DNA of 64,000 nucleotides from Amygdalobacter indicium (GTDB lineage Bacteria; Bacillota; Clostridia; Saccharofermentanales; Fastidiosipilaceae): NCBI RefSeq assembly GCF_029101545.1, contig NZ_CP118866.1:1426001-1490000 (forward strand), written 5' to 3'. The notes under the pieces were generated by a model. That model was not told the DNA's origin, searched no databases, and saw nothing but the letters and a program-made list of their open reading frames with translations. Positions 25,469 through 33,494 of this stretch are shown piece after piece. Position numbers and translations under genes: made by a program. Position 1 is the first letter of the stretch. Each line of letters opens with the position of its first letter.

Positions 25469-26317
25469 TTATTTTTTCATAAAAAAACTGAAGCGCTGAT
25501 AAACCCCGTCACAATAATTATCCCAGATCAAGCCGCGCGTATTATCACCATAATCAAAATCTTGATAACGTTGCTCTGCCGCCAGTTGGTTGGAAAAAGC
25601 CATATTGCTCGACTTGAGGACATAATAGGTCTGATTTTTAATTTTAATTTTATATGCCGACGGCATAAAAGCCCAAGCGTATATACGATCTCTTTCCTCC
25701 TTAGTTCCGGAAACAGTGTATAGAGCATATGCCAATGAATTCGGCAATTCTTCCCGATAAGCAAAATGCTCCTGCATAAACAGCTTAATTTCTGCCGGCA
25801 TATTAGGAGGTTGTTTAAGCATAAACAGCAGCTTGTTCCGTTTCGCCTGACCTTGAACAAAAACACCCAACTTGATCGGCGGCAACAAACATTCTTCAAC
25901 CTCAATTGCTTCTCCGCGATAAAAAAACTTTCTAGTCTTCCTCTGCACTTGCTCCGCCAAAGCTGCTTGACTGAGTATTTTGCCATTTGCGCTGATGAAT
26001 TCACTCTTGTACTCTTTTCCTCCGCCGGCAGTATCCAACATTAATTTGTCATTAAGATTTTTCTTAGTCAGCGGCTGACAAATTCTTTTATCGGGTTTAA
26101 GAATCGGTTGATTAAGATAGCTAAGTTGTATATAGGGCAGTTTCAGGTCTTCAGCGCTTGTCGTCACCGGCGTTAAAGTCGAACTCGGTTGGGATTTGAC
26201 AGCCGGCCCGGAAGCTGTAAGCTTATTCGCATCATCGGTTCGCTGACAGCAACTGCCCGTAATAAGTACAAAGGCACATAGCAAAATAAGGTTTACAGCT
26301 TTACTTATATTCGACAT
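25469..26317 (-). CDS. Putative lipoprotein of unknown function
   Basis: The 282-residue protein has a signal peptide of about 22 residues ending in TGSCC, a possible lipobox, then a Ser/Thr-rich linker and a soluble domain with many Lys and Tyr and repeated beta-strand-like segments. It stands alone, convergent with nnrD and upstream of the dnaJ terminator region. No family was recognised. Confidence 0.7.
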   Translation of the reverse strand: MSNISKAVNLILLCAFVLITGSCCQRTDDANKLTASGPAVKSQPSSTLTPVTTSAEDLKLPYIQLSYLNQPILKPDKRICQPLTKKNLNDKLMLDTAGGGKEYKSEFISANGKILSQAALAEQVQRKTRKFFYRGEAIEVEECLLPPIKLGVFVQGQAKRNKLLFMLKQPPNMPAEIKLFMQEHFAYREELPNSLAYALYTVSGTKEERDRIYAWAFMPSAYKIKIKNQTYYVLKSSNMAFSNQLAAEQRYQDFDYGDNTRGLIWDNYCDGVYQRFSFFMKK

Positions 26318-26446
26318 AATAGCTATCTCCTTGTATTTCTGTTTGATTTTTATTTTATCATGAACTAATTATATGATGCAATAATATTGTATTAGTTAAG
26401 CGAGTGCCGACCTATGCTTATACTCGGAAAAGGTGCAAAATTGAAA

Positions 26447-26527
26447 TAAAAAAGCGTACACGGTGTACCGACCCCCCAATCTTTGGATTTTGGTCTAACT
26501 TTTTGGGGTCGGTACAACCTGTACGCT
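26447..26527 (-). terminator. Terminator after dnaJ, made of nested inverted repeats
   Basis: AGCGTACA (26453-26460) pairs with TGTACGCT (26520-26527), and inside it TACCGACCCC pairs with GGGGTCGGTA, giving an unusually long stem. On the minus strand it is followed by T6ATTT. The inner repeat TGTACCGACCCC resembles ends of IS3-family elements, so the terminator may contain transposon-derived sequence. Confidence 0.85.
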
Positions 26528-26556
26528 CTTCTTTTGTAACTTAAATAATTCAACTT

Positions 26557-27717
26557 TTAACTGAACAAATCTTTAACCTTGCCGAAAAAGCCGTTTCGCT
26601 CACTGTAACTGTCATCATTGAGCAAATTATCGAAATTGCGCAAAGCCGTTTTCTGCTCTTCCGTCAAGTGGCGCGGAACTTCAATTTTAACCCGCGCATA
26701 ATGATTACCGCGGGAATTGGCATTGTTAATATAAGAAATGCCCTTACCTTTCAGGCAAATTTGCTCGCCCGCCTGGGTGCCCGGCTTCACCGTATATTTT
26801 TCCTTGCCGTAAACTGTCGGAATTTCCACTTCCGCACCTAAAGCTGCCTGTGCATAAGTCAAAGGCAAATCGCAGTAAGTATCATAGCCGTCACGCCGGA
26901 AGAGAGGGTGCGGGCGGACGATAATTTCAACATACAAATCGCCGTTCGGGCCGCCGTTTTCACCGGCAGCGCCTTCGCCCCGTAAGACCAGGCGCTCATT
27001 GTCATTGATGCCGGCGGGGACTTTGACAGTTAATGTTTCATTACTCTCCATATGGCCCGACCCTTGGCAATTAGGACAGGGAGTTTCGATAATTTCACCT
27101 TGACCGTGACATGAAGGGCAGGGACTTTGGGTCATCATAATACCCATCGGCGTTCTTTGTTGCCGACTCAAAACGCCGCGGCCGCCGCAAGCCTGACATT
27201 TTACCGGCGAAGTACCGCTTTTAGCTCCTGTGCCCTGACAAAACGTACAATTAACCAGTCGACTCGGCTTGATTTTTTTCTCGGTACCTTTAACGGCCTC
27301 CATAAAATCAATCGCCAAGCGATAAACTAACGTACGACCTTTCTGCGGTCGTCTGACGTGAGCCCCGCCGCCGAAGCCCCCGAAACCACCGAAGCCGCCG
27401 AAGCTGTCGCCGAAACCGCCGGCGCCGCCGAAAAGCGAACTCAATATATCGCCGAAGTCAAAATCGTTGGCGGCATTGGCAAAGCCTTGGCCGTCAGCAC
27501 CGGCAAAGCCATATTGGTCATATTGAGCCCGTTTATTACTATCGCTTAAGACAGCATAAGCCTCGTTAATCTCTTTGAATTTCTCTTCCGCCTGCTTATC
27601 GCCGGGATGTAAGTCAGGATGGTACTGTTTTGCCAGTTTACGATAAGCTCTTTTCAAATCGCTTTCCGACGCACCTTTTTCCACGCCCAAAACTTCATAA
27701 TAATCTCTTTTAGCCAC
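26557..27717 (-). CDS. dnaJ: Chaperone protein DnaJ
   Basis: The 386-residue protein has a J domain with HPD at residues 33-35, a Gly/Phe-rich region (GGFGGFGGFGG near residue 90), four CxxCxGxG zinc motifs (CTFCQGTG, CQACGGRG, CPSCHGQG, CPNCQGSG) and the C-terminal substrate-binding domains. It delivers substrates to DnaK and stimulates its ATPase. It is the last gene of the hrcA operon, after a hairpin terminator behind dnaK, so it is probably transcribed by read-through or from its own weak promoter. Confidence 0.97.
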   Translation of the reverse strand: MAKRDYYEVLGVEKGASESDLKRAYRKLAKQYHPDLHPGDKQAEEKFKEINEAYAVLSDSNKRAQYDQYGFAGADGQGFANAANDFDFGDILSSLFGGAGGFGDSFGGFGGFGGFGGGAHVRRPQKGRTLVYRLAIDFMEAVKGTEKKIKPSRLVNCTFCQGTGAKSGTSPVKCQACGGRGVLSRQQRTPMGIMMTQSPCPSCHGQGEIIETPCPNCQGSGHMESNETLTVKVPAGINDNERLVLRGEGAAGENGGPNGDLYVEIIVRPHPLFRRDGYDTYCDLPLTYAQAALGAEVEIPTVYGKEKYTVKPGTQAGEQICLKGKGISYINNANSRGNHYARVKIEVPRHLTEEQKTALRNFDNLLNDDSYSERNGFFGKVKDLFS

Positions 27718-27750
27718 TATGTCTTTACCTCAAAATCTCGTAAAATTGCG

Positions 27751-27781
27751 AAAAACCGAGCAGGCAGGCTGCCTGCTGCGG
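27751..27781 (-). terminator. Terminator or attenuator between dnaK and dnaJ
   Basis: On the minus strand CCG plus GCAGGCAG pairs with CTGCCTGC plus CGG, followed by TTTTT. It lies 40 nt after the dnaK stop and would lower dnaJ expression relative to dnaK. Confidence 0.75.
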
Positions 27782-27820
27782 CTTCTCACTTTTATTTGAC
27801 AGCGAACTTCATCGACTCAA

Positions 27821-29677
27821 TCAGTCTTTTTTGAAATCAGCTTCATAAGTTCCGCCGTTATTACCGTTTTGACCGCCGGCGTTGTTGCCCGGTTGCTGTC
27901 CTCCCTGTTGAGCCTGCTGTGCCTGTTGGGCTTGAGCTTGAGCGGCCATTTCTTTGTAAATGCGCTCTGTGCCCTTGAACATGGCCTGTTGTAATTCTTC
28001 CATTTTCTTCTTAATGTCGTCCAAATTATCCGTACCCTTAACTTCATCCAGGGCCTTCTTGGCTGTTTCAATACCGGTCTTTTCGTCGGCCGTCAGTTTA
28101 TCGTCCATATCTTTCAAAGTCTTCTCGGCCATATAAGAAGCCTGTTCGGCGGAGTTATGCAACTCGGCCTTCTCTTTCTGCTTCTTATCCTGTTCGGCGA
28201 ATTGTTCAGCTTCCTTCACAGCTTTATCAATTTCTTCCTTGCTCATGTTGGAAGAAGCTGTAACTGTGATATGCTGCTCTTTACCTGTGCCTTTATCCTG
28301 CGCGGAAACGTGGACGATACCGTTGGCATCAATATCGAATGTAACTTCAATTTGCGGAATGCCGCGAGGTGCGGGTGCGATGCCGTCCAAAACGAATGTT
28401 CCTAAAAGTTTGTTGTCCTGCGCCATGGTCCGTTCACCTTGCAGAACGCAAATTTCCACGGATGTCTGACCGTCGGCAGCAGTTGAGAAAATCTGGCTCT
28501 TCTTGGTCGGGATTGTTGTGTTACGTTCAATAATCTTGGTGTTAATATCACCCATTGTCTTAATACCCAAGGACAGGGAAGTAACATCCAGGAGCAACAA
28601 GCCTTTGACATCGCCGGTCAAAACTGCAGCCTGAATAGCAGCACCGATAGCGACGCACTCATCCGGGTTAATACCCTTAAACGGCTCTTTGCCGAAGAAC
28701 TCTTTCACAGCTTCCTGGACTGCCGGAATACGGGTTGAACCGCCGACAAGTAAGACTTTGTGAATATCATTGTTGGTAACATTGGCATCCTTCATCGCCT
28801 GCCGTACCGGGTCCATGCACTTCTCTACCAAATCATGAGTCAATTCATTGAATTTGGCTCTGGTCAAAGTGATATCCAGGTGTTTGGCACCGGAAACATC
28901 AGCGGAAATATAAGGCAAATTAATGTTGCTGGAAGTCATGCCGGATAATTCAATCTTGGCTTTTTCAGCAGCGTCACGTAAGCGTTGTACGGCCATCTTA
29001 TCCTGCGATAAGTCGATACCCTCGGCTTTCTTGAACTCTTCCATCAAATAGTCCATGATGCGCTTATCAAAGTCATCGCCGCCTAAACGGTTGTTACCGG
29101 CTGTCGACAGAACTTCAAAGACGCCGTCACCGATTTCCAAAATGGAGACATCGAAGGTACCGCCGCCCAAGTCGAAGACAACGATTTTTTGTTCTTCTTC
29201 TTTATCCAGACCGTAGGCCAAAGAAGCTGCCGTCGGCTCGTTAATAATTCTCAAGACCTCCAGACCGGCAATCTTACCGGCATCTTTGGTCGCCTGACGT
29301 TGGGCATCGGTGAAGTAAGCCGGCACGGTAATTACCGCCTGACTGACTTTTTCACCCAAATAAGCTTCAGCGTCGCTCTTTAATTTCTGCAAAATCATAG
29401 CGGAAATTTCCGGAGCTGTGTAACTTTTATCATCAATTTTTACTTTATAATCAGTACCCATTTCACGTTTGATCGATTGAATGGTTCTGTCGGGGTTGGT
29501 AACAGCCTGGCGTTTAGCTACCTGGCCGACCAAACGTTCGCCTGATTTGGTAAATGCAACCACGGACGGCGTTGTTCTGTTACCGTCAGGATTAGTAATA
29601 ACAACAGGATCAGAGCCTTCCATAACGGCGACACATGAGTTTGTTGTACCTAAATCAATTCCTATTACCTTAGACAT
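27821..29677 (-). CDS. dnaK: Chaperone protein DnaK (Hsp70)
   Basis: The 618-residue protein starts MSKVIGIDLGTTNSCVAV and carries the Hsp70 signatures VFDLGGGTFDVSIL and VLLVGGSTRIPAV, a substrate-binding domain, and a Gly/Asn/Gln-rich tail. Compared with E. coli the ATPase domain lacks the segment of about 24 residues, as in other Gram-positive DnaK. It folds proteins with DnaJ and GrpE and helps regulate HrcA. It is the third gene of the CIRCE-controlled operon. Confidence 0.98.
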   Translation of the reverse strand: MSKVIGIDLGTTNSCVAVMEGSDPVVITNPDGNRTTPSVVAFTKSGERLVGQVAKRQAVTNPDRTIQSIKREMGTDYKVKIDDKSYTAPEISAMILQKLKSDAEAYLGEKVSQAVITVPAYFTDAQRQATKDAGKIAGLEVLRIINEPTAASLAYGLDKEEEQKIVVFDLGGGTFDVSILEIGDGVFEVLSTAGNNRLGGDDFDKRIMDYLMEEFKKAEGIDLSQDKMAVQRLRDAAEKAKIELSGMTSSNINLPYISADVSGAKHLDITLTRAKFNELTHDLVEKCMDPVRQAMKDANVTNNDIHKVLLVGGSTRIPAVQEAVKEFFGKEPFKGINPDECVAIGAAIQAAVLTGDVKGLLLLDVTSLSLGIKTMGDINTKIIERNTTIPTKKSQIFSTAADGQTSVEICVLQGERTMAQDNKLLGTFVLDGIAPAPRGIPQIEVTFDIDANGIVHVSAQDKGTGKEQHITVTASSNMSKEEIDKAVKEAEQFAEQDKKQKEKAELHNSAEQASYMAEKTLKDMDDKLTADEKTGIETAKKALDEVKGTDNLDDIKKKMEELQQAMFKGTERIYKEMAAQAQAQQAQQAQQGGQQPGNNAGGQNGNNGGTYEADFKKD

Positions 29678-29757
29678 AATTACCTCCCGGCTGTTATCTC
29701 AGCCTCTTACGTTTTAATCTAATTATTCTTATTTAATTGATTGTTTATTTTATTTGT

Positions 29758-29787
29758 CGGTGCTGCCGGCTTCAGCTGTCGGCACCG
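29758..29787 (-). other. Hairpin between grpE and dnaK
   Basis: CGGTGC (29758-29763) pairs with GCACCG (29782-29787) with inner pairing. There is no T run; it may mark an mRNA processing or stability site in the 155-nt gap between grpE and dnaK. Confidence 0.35.
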
Positions 29788-29832
29788 GCTTCGTTGTCCG
29801 CAGCTTGCAGACAGCGGCATGATGGCGGCAAA

Positions 29833-30462
29833 TCAGTTGGCCACTTTAACTACCGCCGGCCGTAAGACCCGCTCATGGAACTTGTAGCCCGGCTCAAACA
29901 CTTCAATAACTTCATTCTCGCCGTACTGCTCGTCTTCTACATGCAAGACGGCGGCATGACAGTTAGGGTCGAAAGTTGCACCCAAAGCCTCTATTTCGCT
30001 GACTCCCAGTTTGTCCAATAATTTTTTGCCCTGTTGATAAAGCAGGTCGCTGCCTTTAGTTAAGCTGTCAACCAGTTCTTTGGCCTTATCTTCAAGGTTT
30101 TCGGCCGCCGCCAACTGTTGTTCGTGTGCATCTTTGGCCCGACTGAGATTGTCAATCAAAGGTAAAAGTTCCTTGCACAAGTCCTGCAGTGCATCGCCGT
30201 AAATTCTTTCTTTTTCGGCTGCAGTACGGTGTTTGTAATTTTCAAACTCGGCTTGGCTGCGTAAGCAGGCATCCTGCAATTTGCTGATATTGTCCTGCGC
30301 CTGCTGCAATTCCGCCCGTACAGCTTCAAGCTCGGCAGCTGCTGCAGCGGCAGCAGCATCGGCGGCTGTCTCTGCCGTCGGCTGCGCCTTTTTCTCTACC
30401 TTAGATTCAGCTTTAGATTCAGCTTTGACCTCATGTTGTTTTTTACTTTTTGCCTTGTTCAA
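29833..30462 (-). CDS. grpE: Nucleotide exchange factor GrpE
   Basis: GrpE releases ADP from DnaK. The long N-terminal helix (about residues 45-110, rich in Ala, Glu and Gln) and the C-terminal beta domain ending GYKFHERVLRPAVVKV are typical. The start is set at TTG (30462) because GAGAGGTGA lies 5 nt upstream and this avoids overlap with hrcA; the open frame continues further upstream into hrcA. The predicted length is 209 residues. The first 35 residues are Lys/Glu/Ala repeats. Confidence 0.93.
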   Translation of the reverse strand: MNKAKSKKQHEVKAESKAESKVEKKAQPTAETAADAAAAAAAAELEAVRAELQQAQDNISKLQDACLRSQAEFENYKHRTAAEKERIYGDALQDLCKELLPLIDNLSRAKDAHEQQLAAAENLEDKAKELVDSLTKGSDLLYQQGKKLLDKLGVSEIEALGATFDPNCHAAVLHVEDEQYGENEVIEVFEPGYKFHERVLRPAVVKVAN

Positions 30463-30466
30463 AGTT

Positions 30467-31624
30467 TCACCTCTCACTCTTATTCTCTGTTTCTTCCGTT
30501 CCGGCAGCGTCCGAAGTTGCCGCCGGCATTTCCGCGTCATTCAAGATTTCGTTCAGCGTTTGGCTGATAAAATTAACTCGACTGACAACCTGTTCATAAT
30601 TCATTCTTCGCGGTCCGATAACGTTAATTTTACCGACCTGCCGACCATGCAGACTGTACACACTGCTTACCAGACTGCAGTCGCTGAAATCGCTGTCGAT
30701 AAGCTCCTGCCCGATTCTGATAGAATAATATGCCTGCTCGTTGGCCGGCACCGCCTCATTTTCCGGTAAAGTTCCGGCATTAATCACACCGCACAAAGCC
30801 TTGTTGTTCGACAAAACGTTAAAAACTTTGCCGGCTTTGGACGGGTCCTGAAATTCCGGATAACGTAACAGATTCGGCATGCCTTTGACGCAAGCTTCCG
30901 GATTATCCGCCTGTTTAATGGCCAACCAGGCTTCGTAAATCAACTGATCTGTTAAAGTTCCCGGTATTTCTACATTTTCCTTCGCCTGTTCGATAGTCAG
31001 TAAATCAATCTTGTTCAAAGGTTTCCGGCTCACTGAATTTTCAATTGCCGCCGCAATCGAGCGTAACTGTTCGGATGTGAAAATATCGCTGACACGCACC
31101 AAGCGATTGTGCACCAACCCCGCCTGTAAAACGACGATTATCATTATTCTTCCAGGTTCCGGGCTGAGCATCCTGATATGCTTGATGTAAGAGTTGTCCG
31201 TTTCCGGTGCCAACAGAACGCTGGCATAACCGGTCTGACCGGATAAATATTCCGCCGCGCTGCTCAGTAAATGATCAATATTGTCAAAAGCTCGAGTTAA
31301 TTCGCTGCGTACCTGCATCTGCTCTTTCGCGCTCAGCGGCGTCGGTTCAATCAGCTCATCGACATACAGCCGATAGCCGACATCGGAAGGAATTCTGCCG
31401 GCGGAAGTATGGGGCTTTTCCAAATATCCCATTTCCTCCAGTTCCGCCATTTCGTTGCGGATAGTAGCGGCGCTGTAATGCAAATCATGGCGTTTAACCA
31501 ACGATTTCGAACCTACAGGCATAGCGGTCAAAACATAATCGGCAACTACCGCCTTCAGGATCTCACGCTTGCGCTCGTCCAAAGGTAACAGAGATTGACT
31601 GTTTGTCTGTTTGTTCTCGTCCAT
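30467..31624 (-). CDS. hrcA: Heat-inducible transcription repressor HrcA
   Basis: HrcA binds the CIRCE operator and needs GroEL for activity. The N-terminal winged helix reads REILKAVVADYVLTAMPVGSK and then HYSAATIRNEMAELEEMGYL with the recognition helix. The C-terminal GAF-like domain follows. The ATG at 31624 is 7 nt after GGGAG; the 12 codons of open frame before it run into the CIRCE element and are unlikely to be translated. At 385 residues it is somewhat longer than the usual 340-350, with extra Glu/Thr/Ala residues at the C-terminus. Confidence 0.96.
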   Translation of the reverse strand: MDENKQTNSQSLLPLDERKREILKAVVADYVLTAMPVGSKSLVKRHDLHYSAATIRNEMAELEEMGYLEKPHTSAGRIPSDVGYRLYVDELIEPTPLSAKEQMQVRSELTRAFDNIDHLLSSAAEYLSGQTGYASVLLAPETDNSYIKHIRMLSPEPGRIMIIVVLQAGLVHNRLVRVSDIFTSEQLRSIAAAIENSVSRKPLNKIDLLTIEQAKENVEIPGTLTDQLIYEAWLAIKQADNPEACVKGMPNLLRYPEFQDPSKAGKVFNVLSNNKALCGVINAGTLPENEAVPANEQAYYSIRIGQELIDSDFSDCSLVSSVYSLHGRQVGKINVIGPRRMNYEQVVSRVNFISQTLNEILNDAEMPAATSDAAGTEETENKSER

Positions 31625-31653
31625 GTAAATCTCCCGCCACCTTTCATCTGCGC

Positions 31654-31680
31654 TTAGCACTCTTATCTTCTGAGTGCTAA
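31654..31680 (-). promoter_or_regulatory. CIRCE operator (HrcA binding site)
   Basis: TTAGCACTC-N9-GAGTGCTAA is a perfect match to the CIRCE consensus. It lies between the -10 box and the hrcA start, so HrcA would block its own operon. Confidence 0.98.
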
Positions 31681-31684
31681 AGAT

Positions 31685-31712
31685 ATTGTAGCACCTTTCT
31701 TGTGAAAGTCAA
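31685..31712 (-). promoter_or_regulatory. Housekeeping promoter of the hrcA operon
   Basis: On the minus strand TTGACT (31707-31712) and TACAAT (31685-31690) are 16 nt apart, directly upstream of CIRCE. Confidence 0.85.
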
Positions 31713-31776
31713 ATAAGGACAAAAAATATTTTCGCGGCGCAATTTCCGCCCTTTCTGTTTCTCCGCCTTGCGGCAA

Positions 31777-31806
31777 TAAAAAACGGAAAGCAGCAAGCTT
31801 TCCGTT
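31777..31806 (-). terminator. Terminator after the iron-type ABC ATPase gene
   Basis: AACGGAAAGC (31782-31791) pairs with GCTTTCCGTT (31797-31806), with a T6 run on the minus strand. It ends the solute-binding protein/permease/ATPase operon before the hrcA promoter. Confidence 0.88.
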
Positions 31807-31830
31807 CTGAAAAATCGGCTGAAGTTATGC

Positions 31831-33492
31831 TCAAACGAGAATTTGCAGACTGCCGCCGGTAATTAAAGTCCCGTCCTTGCGACTGAACAATTTAATTTCC
31901 CGCTCTTTGAAATTGATATACAATTTGCTGCCGATCGGATAGACAACGCCGCCGAAAAAGACTGCGGTCAAAAGATAATCGCCCAAACGCAATTTCATCG
32001 TTGTTTCCATACCGGTAGGCATGACGGAATATACTTCCGCTTCCAGCGTTCCCGCTTGTTTCTCGGTCGAAACGATGTTAACAGCTTCCGGGCGGATGCC
32101 GAGCACGTAATCGTCATCTGTGGCCGGCTTAGACTCTTTCAGCTCCGGTCCGACTGTAATTTTGGCTATTTGATAGCGGAAAAGTCGATCCCGGTTGGCT
32201 TTTTCCACATAGCCCCGTTGTTGCTGTCTGGCCTGCAATTCCGCCTTTTTATCAGCAATTATTTGTTGCCGTTGCTGCAAGTTGCGGGTGAAGTCAAAGT
32301 CTGCGTCATTCGGGGTAAAACACAGTTTGCAGTCCGTCAGCGCCGTCATTGTCAATTTACCGGCAGTTTCAGTACCGGCAGCTTCTACCAGATTGATGGA
32401 AGGATTACCGACAAAATCGGCAACAAAAATATTGGCCGGATGATTGTATATTCTCAAAGGCTCAGCATATTGCTGCAAGACACCGTTCTCCATTAAGCAA
32501 ATTTTGTTCGCCAAAGTCATGGCTTCCATCTGGTCGTGGGTAACATAAATAATTGTCGATTCGGTTTCAAAATGCAGACGTTGTAATTCCGAGCGCATTT
32601 CCAGGCGCAATTTAGCATCCAAGTTGGATAAAGGTTCGTCCATGAACAGAACGGACGGCTTCGGCGCCAGTGTTCGGGCAATAGCGACACGTTGCTGTTG
32701 GCCGCCGGACAATTCATTGGGATAACGGTCCATAAACATGCCGATTTTAACAATTCGGGAAACGGCACGGACACGCAAGTCAATTTCTTCCTTCGTCAGC
32801 TTGCGCACCGTCTTTTTGACTTTACCCTGCTCGATAATTTCAAATTTTTCGTTCAGCTCCCGCCCGCTTAATTTGTACATAGCTTTTAATTTGTTGAGAA
32901 TTTCCGCATATTCTGCGGCTAACCCTGCAGCCTTGGCACTTAAGTCCGCTTCTGTCTGCAAATTAAAACTGAGAATTTTCTTGGCATCATTGAGGCTGAT
33001 TTCATAGAAATCAATCAGCATAATTTGTGCTTTTTTCTGATCCAATTTACCGTCTTTGTTGCGACTTTCCTGAAAAATCAGCTTGAGGTTATCCGGTTGG
33101 CTGAAAGCTTGGTGCAATTTGGCAGCTTGCCGATACTCGTGGTCAACTTCTTTAACCGCCTTCTTAATGTTGCTTAAACCGAAAGCAATGTTCTCATAAA
33201 CTGTCATATTCGGCCAGAGGGCGTAGTTTTGGAAGAGGAAACCGACATTGCGCTTGTTCGCCGGTACGTTGATACCTTTTTCGCTGTCAAATACCGCTTC
33301 TCCGTCCAGCAGGATTCTGCCGGAAGTGGGAGTTTCCAGGCCGGCAATCATTCTCAAGGTTGTTGTTTTGCCGCAACCTGACGGACCCAACAAAGTTACA
33401 AATGAGCCGTCATCAATTTTCAGATTCAGATTATCCACTGCGTAGAATTTATCGAATCGCTTAACAATGTTCTCTAAAATAATTTCTGCCAT
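31831..33492 (-). CDS. ABC transporter ATP-binding protein with large helical-domain insertion
   Basis: Walker A GPSGCGKT (36-43), Q-loop Q88, signature ELSGGQQQRVAIA (260-272) and Walker B VLFMDEPLSNLDA identify an importer ATPase of the ferric-iron/polyamine class. Between NIAFGL (101-106) and EEIDLRV (235-241) there are about 120 residues that normal family members lack; they are charged and helical. A second charged insertion lies in the C-terminal TOBE part (QQRQQIIADKKAELQARQQQ). The total is 553 residues against a usual 350-370. The gene begins 3 nt after the permease stop, with GGAGG upstream. It is part of the operon with the permease and the solute-binding protein. Confidence 0.9.
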   Translation of the reverse strand: MAEIILENIVKRFDKFYAVDNLNLKIDDGSFVTLLGPSGCGKTTTLRMIAGLETPTSGRILLDGEAVFDSEKGINVPANKRNVGFLFQNYALWPNMTVYENIAFGLSNIKKAVKEVDHEYRQAAKLHQAFSQPDNLKLIFQESRNKDGKLDQKKAQIMLIDFYEISLNDAKKILSFNLQTEADLSAKAAGLAAEYAEILNKLKAMYKLSGRELNEKFEIIEQGKVKKTVRKLTKEEIDLRVRAVSRIVKIGMFMDRYPNELSGGQQQRVAIARTLAPKPSVLFMDEPLSNLDAKLRLEMRSELQRLHFETESTIIYVTHDQMEAMTLANKICLMENGVLQQYAEPLRIYNHPANIFVADFVGNPSINLVEAAGTETAGKLTMTALTDCKLCFTPNDADFDFTRNLQQRQQIIADKKAELQARQQQRGYVEKANRDRLFRYQIAKITVGPELKESKPATDDDYVLGIRPEAVNIVSTEKQAGTLEAEVYSVMPTGMETTMKLRLGDYLLTAVFFGGVVYPIGSKLYINFKEREIKLFSRKDGTLITGGSLQILV

Positions 33493-33494
33493 AA

